Source: RPQJ01 sp963754535 (GTDB lineage Bacteria > Pseudomonadota > Gammaproteobacteria > Steroidobacterales > Steroidobacteraceae). From it: a stretch of DNA of 64,000 bases. The first letter of the stretch is position 1. Each line of letters starts with the position of its first letter. The position numbers and the translations under genes are program-made. The notes under the pieces were generated by a model. That model searched no databases and was not told the origin of the DNA. It worked only from the letters and a program-made list of their open reading frames with translations. The stretch lies in contig CAVWGG010000031.1 of assembly GCA_963754535.1 (NCBI GenBank), positions 1 through 64,000 of the forward strand, read 5' to 3'. Below, piece after piece: positions 61,123 to 64,000 of this stretch.

Positions 61123-63235
61123 TCACTTCACCTTCATGCCGGGCGTCGCGCCGGCATCGGGGGAGAGTACGAAGATCTCCTGGCCGCCGGGTCCGGCCGC
61201 GAGCACCATGCCTTCCGACATCCCGAAGCGCATCTTGCGCGGCGCGAGGTTCGCAACCACGACCGTCAGGCGGCCGACGAGCTGCGACGGTTCGTACGCC
61301 GAGCGTATGCCCGCGAAGATCTGCCGCTTGCCGAATTCGCCCAGGTCCACCCCGAGTTTGAGCAGCTTGTCCGCGCCTTCGACGAGTTCGGCCGAGTCGA
61401 TGCGCGCGATGCGCAGGTCGACTTTCATGAAGTCGTCGATCGACAATTCCGCGGGTGGAGCGGCAGGCTCGGGCGGTTTCGCCGCAGCCTTCAAGGCACC
61501 CTTGGCCGGCGTCGGCGCGGCAGTCTTGGCCGCAACCGCTGGAACCGTCGTGGCTGCCGCTTCCGGCACAGCCGATGGCTTCAGGCTTTCCGCGGAGGCA
61601 GCGAGCAGCGCCTTGACGGCGGCCGGGTCGACTCGCGTGGCGAGCGGTTCGTAGGTGTTGATCGCCGTGCCGAGCAGCGGCGTCGCCGCGTCGGCCCACG
61701 TCTGCGGCGGCAGCCCGAGGAATTTCTCGGCGCCGGCAGCGAGCTTCGGCATGACGGGCTTCAGGTACGACCGCCAGCACGCGGAACAGGTTGATGCCCT
61801 GCGTGCAGACAGCCTGCACTTCGGCGGCACGGGCCGGATCCTTGGCCATCAGCCACGGCTTCTGCTGGTCGATGTAGAGGTTGGCGCGGTCGGTCAGCGC
61901 CATGATCTCGCGCATCGCACCTGCGAGGTCGCGGCCTTCGTACAGTGCAGCGACGCGCTCGCCGGCCGCGACGAATTCGGCCTGCAGGCCTGCGTCGGCA
62001 AGGGCAGGGGCCAGCCTGCCCGCCGAGCCCCGCGCGATGAAACCGGCACACCGGCTCGCGATGTTGACGAGCTTGCCGACGATGTCGGAATTGACCTTGG
62101 CGACGAAGTCGTCGAGGTTGAGGTCGAGGTCTTCGACGCCGTCACCGAGGCGCGACGCGAAGTAATAGCGCAGGTACTCCGCCGGCAGGTGATCGAGCCA
62201 GGTGCGCGCGGAGATCAGCGTGCCGCGCGACTTGGACATCTTGAGTCCGTTCACGGTCAGGAAGCCGTGCGCAAAGACCGACGTCGGTGGACGGTAGCCA
62301 GCGCCCTGCAACACCGCCGGCCAGAACAGCGTGTGGAAGTAGACGATGTCCTTGCCGATGAAGTGATACACCTCGGCGTCGCTGCCCGGCTTCCAGTAGC
62401 GGTCGAAATCACGGCCGGTGCGCCGGCAGTACTGCAGCAGGCTCGAGAGGTAGCCGATCGGGGCGTCGAGCCAGACATAGAAGTACTTGCCGGTCTCGCC
62501 GGGAATCTCGAAGCCGAAGTACGGCTCGTCGCGCGAGATGTCCCAGTCGCGCAGCCCCGCGCCGAACCACTCGCCGAGCTTCGCCGTCACCGCGGATTGG
62601 AGACGATCGCCCCCCGTCCAGGCGCGCAGCATCGGCTCGAAGTCGCCGAGCTTGAAGAACAGATGCTCCGATTCCTTCTGCACGGGCGCCGTGCCGCTCA
62701 CGACCGAGACCGCGTTCAGCAGGTCGGCCGGCGTGTAGGTGGCGCCGCAGGCTTCGCAGCTGTCGCCGTACTGGTCGAGCGCACCGCACTTGGGGCACGT
62801 GCCGCGCACGTAGCGATCGGGCAGGAACATCCTCGCCTGCTCGTCGTACGCCTGCACGATCGTCTCGCGCCGGATGTGGCCGCCTGCGACGAGCCGGCGG
62901 TAGATCTCGTACGTCACCTCGCGGTTCTCGTCCGAGTGCGTGGTGTGGAAGTTGTCGTACGAGATGTCGAACTCGCCGAAGTCGCGGCGTTGTTCGGCGC
63001 CCACGCGCTCGATCAACTGCTCGGGCGTGATGCCTTCCTGCCGCGCCTTGAGCATGATCGGCGTGCCGTGCGCGTCGCTCGCCCAGATGAACAGGCAGTC
63101 GTGGCCGCGCATGCGCTGGAACCGCACCCAGATGTCGGTCTGGACGTATTCGACGATGTGCCCGAGGTGCGGCGCGCCGTTGGCGTACGGCAGGGCGCTG
63201 GTGACGAGCAATGTGCGCTTCGGCTGGGCGGTCAT
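61123..63235 (-). CDS. metG: Methionyl-tRNA synthetase (one frameshift)
   Basis: This class I synthetase has the HIGH-type motif HLGH at 23-26 (PYANGAPHLGHIVEY), zinc knuckle CPKCGALDQYGDSCEACGA, the KMSKS loop LKMSKSRGTLI, and an anticodon domain. Near 61775 the frame changes; from there YLKPVMPKLAAGAEKFLGLP continues to the C-terminal EMAP/tRNA-binding domain (IDDFMKVDLRIARI, FAGIRSAYEP, VVVANLAPRKMRFGMSEGM) ending MKVK at 61123. The corrected length is about 704 residues, including an Ala/Pro/Lys-rich linker. An essential gene, so an assembly indel is likely. Confidence 0.93.
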
Positions 63236-63349
63236 GGGGAGGCAGGGTCCGGGACGATGGACCGTCGATTATGCCAGTCGGGCGCCCGACCGTGGCGCGC
63301 TGGGCCCTGCGGCGGCCGCGGGCGTGCGATCCGGTGCCTTTCCCCGAGC

Positions 63350-63367
63350 TTGGAAAGGCAGACACGC
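63350..63367. repeat. Conserved-loop element, copy C (core without a right arm)
   Basis: The 18-mer TTGGAAAGGCAGACACGC is identical to the loops of copies D and E. The left flank resembles the left arm of copy D (CGGTGCCTTTCCCCGAGC versus CGGTACCTCTCCCGCGCC), but no complementary right arm follows. Only GCCTTTCC/GGAAAGGC can pair locally. It looks like a degenerate or truncated copy. Confidence 0.75.
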
Positions 63368-63381
63368 GCGCAGTTGTCCAT

Positions 63382-63455
63382 GCGGCGGATTCGGTACCTC
63401 TCCCGCGCCTTGGAAAGGCAGACACGCGGCGCGGGAGAGGTACCGAATCCACCGC
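63382..63455. repeat. Conserved-loop hairpin element, copy D
   Basis: A 23-bp perfect stem (63387-63409 with 63428-63450), plus 4 bp after one mismatch, closes the 18-base loop TTGGAAAGGCAGACACGC. It lies in the 487-base gene-free stretch between metG and the pilT-like gene, 15 bases from copy C. Confidence 0.9.
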
Positions 63456-63550
63456 CTGTACGACCGCGCCTGAGCGTCGCACTCGCCAAGTGCGAGCGCT
63501 CGCACGGCGCAAGTCGCCGCAGCAGTGTCCGTTGTCACCGCACGTGAGGC

Positions 63551-63636
63551 ACACCGCCTCGGGTCTCGGGACGTCTTCCGCGCCGCGTGTCTGCCTTTCC
63601 AAGGCGCGGGAGACGTCCCGAGACCCGAAGCGGTGT
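63551..63636. repeat. Conserved-loop hairpin element, copy E (inverted)
   Basis: A 34-bp stem with one mismatch and one G-T pair (63551-63584 with 63603-63636) closes an 18-base loop that is the exact reverse complement of the loop in copy D. Ten bases next to the loop match copy D; the outer stem is different. The remaining bases of the metG-pilT gap (63236-63722) show no gene. Confidence 0.9.
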
Positions 63637-63722
63637 GCATGCTGCGGGAGTACGGTTTACGGCGTCTGGTCGATGCCCCGCGGCACCGAAGCGCAGTCGC
63701 TAGCGCGACGTCGGGGCCCCGT

Positions 63723-64000
63723 TCAACCCATGTCCTTGAACTGCTCGAACTGCGGCTTGTTGATGGCCTTTTCATAGGCCGACCGGCCGCTGATCACGCC
63801 CTTCTCGAACAGTTCCTTTATCGCCGAGTCCATGACCCGCATGCCGTGGGCGGCGCCGCTCTGCATCGCGTTCTCGAGTTGGTCGAGCTTGCCCTGGCGG
63901 ATCAGGTTGGAGACGGCCGGCGTGTTGATCAGGATCTCGAGCGCCGCGACCCGTCCGCGCTTGTCCGCGCGCTGGATCAGCTGCTGGGAGATCACGCCGC
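63723..64000 (-). CDS. PilT/PilU-type twitching ATPase, C-terminal part
   Basis: The frame is open to the window edge, so only the last about 92 residues are present. VISQQLIQRADKRGRVAALEILINTPAVSNLIRQGK and SAIKELFEKGVISGRSAYEKAINKP match the C-terminal domain of type IV pilus retraction ATPases. Walker motifs lie outside. The LINTPAV form and the KPQFEQF tail leave PilT versus PilU open. Together with the minor-pilin operon it shows a complete type IV pilus system in this genome. Confidence 0.8.
   Translation of the reverse strand, partial: GVISQQLIQRADKRGRVAALEILINTPAVSNLIRQGKLDQLENAMQSGAAHGMRVMDSAIKELFEKGVISGRSAYEKAINKPQFEQFKDMG

Noticed and set aside
63232..63489. Frames across the hairpin cluster encoding PAPRVCLSKARE-like peptides in several places
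   Set aside because: The repeated peptide is only the translation of the repeated loop and stem DNA; frames differ and no start signals are present.
63236..63722. CRISPR array
   Set aside because: The three identical 18-mers are too short and irregularly spaced, in both orientations, and flanked by self-complementary arms rather than spacers.

Overview
This is a GC-rich gammaproteobacterial chromosome segment. The evidence is the order metG-rsxABCDGE-nth, the minor-pilin operon fimT-pilVWX-pilY1-pilE, the run murJ-ribF-ileS-lspA-ispH, a homodimeric-type aceE, and an E3 with an N-terminal lipoyl domain. The synteny and GC suggest a Xanthomonadales/Nevskiales/Steroidobacterales-like lineage. 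The genus cannot be read from the window.

Layout. (1) Positions 1 to about 8,906 are the right end of an integrative island, visibly AT-richer than the rest. A tyrosine recombinase lies directly behind the 3' end of tRNA-Pro(CGG), with an AlpA-like HTH gene next to it. A rightward, tightly packed set of defence-type genes follows: an Eco57I-type DNA methylase (C-terminus only), an HNH nuclease, a GmrSD/DUF262-HNH protein, a GIY-YIG protein, possibly a small protein, a nucleotidyltransferase (NTase), and a DUF6602 PD-(D/E)XK-like nuclease. The last two overlap by four bases and are the best candidate for a little-described two-gene defence module. (2) 8,907-19,894 is housekeeping: tRNA-Pro, ispB, rplU-rpmA-obgE, rpsT, murJ-ribF-ileS-lspA-ispH. 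(3) 19,928-27,643 is a leftward type IV pilus minor-pilin operon that includes an unrecognised secreted 138-residue protein. (4) 27,822-41,234 holds a Fur-family regulator, tRNA-Thr(CGT), two LpxL-type acyltransferases, a P450 / fatty acyl-AMP ligase-carrier didomain / Sfp-type phosphopantetheinyl transferase cluster, a DUF374 acyltransferase, a cation efflux protein, an envelope glycosyltransferase pair, and a GAF-PAS-PAS-GGDEF-EAL protein. (5) 41,481-55,032 holds a SOUL protein, nadC, a PuuD-N membrane protein, DUF1289, grxD, pepA-pyrC-rnt, aceE-aceF-lpdA and a sulfotransferase. (6) 55,048-63,235 holds DUF1841, nth, the complete Rsx/Rnf electron-transport complex and metG. The right edge cuts a PilT/PilU-type ATPase.

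Two families of intergenic repeats stand out. One is a set of long hairpins whose stems differ from locus to locus but whose loop is nearly constant (core GAAAGGCAGACA; three identical 18-mers between metG and pilT, and two more copies near 41.3 and 42.3 kb). The other is arrays of the telomere-like heptamer TTAGGGG/CCCCTAA in inverted arrangement.

Many genes, including essential single-copy ones (metG, aceE, aceF, rsxC), are broken by single-base frameshifts, often at homopolymers or in compensating pairs that keep the conserved residues. Most are probably indel errors of the assembly, so these genes are described here as spanning units. The shifts are much denser in the island (about 15 in 8.9 kb) than elsewhere (about 11 in 55 kb).
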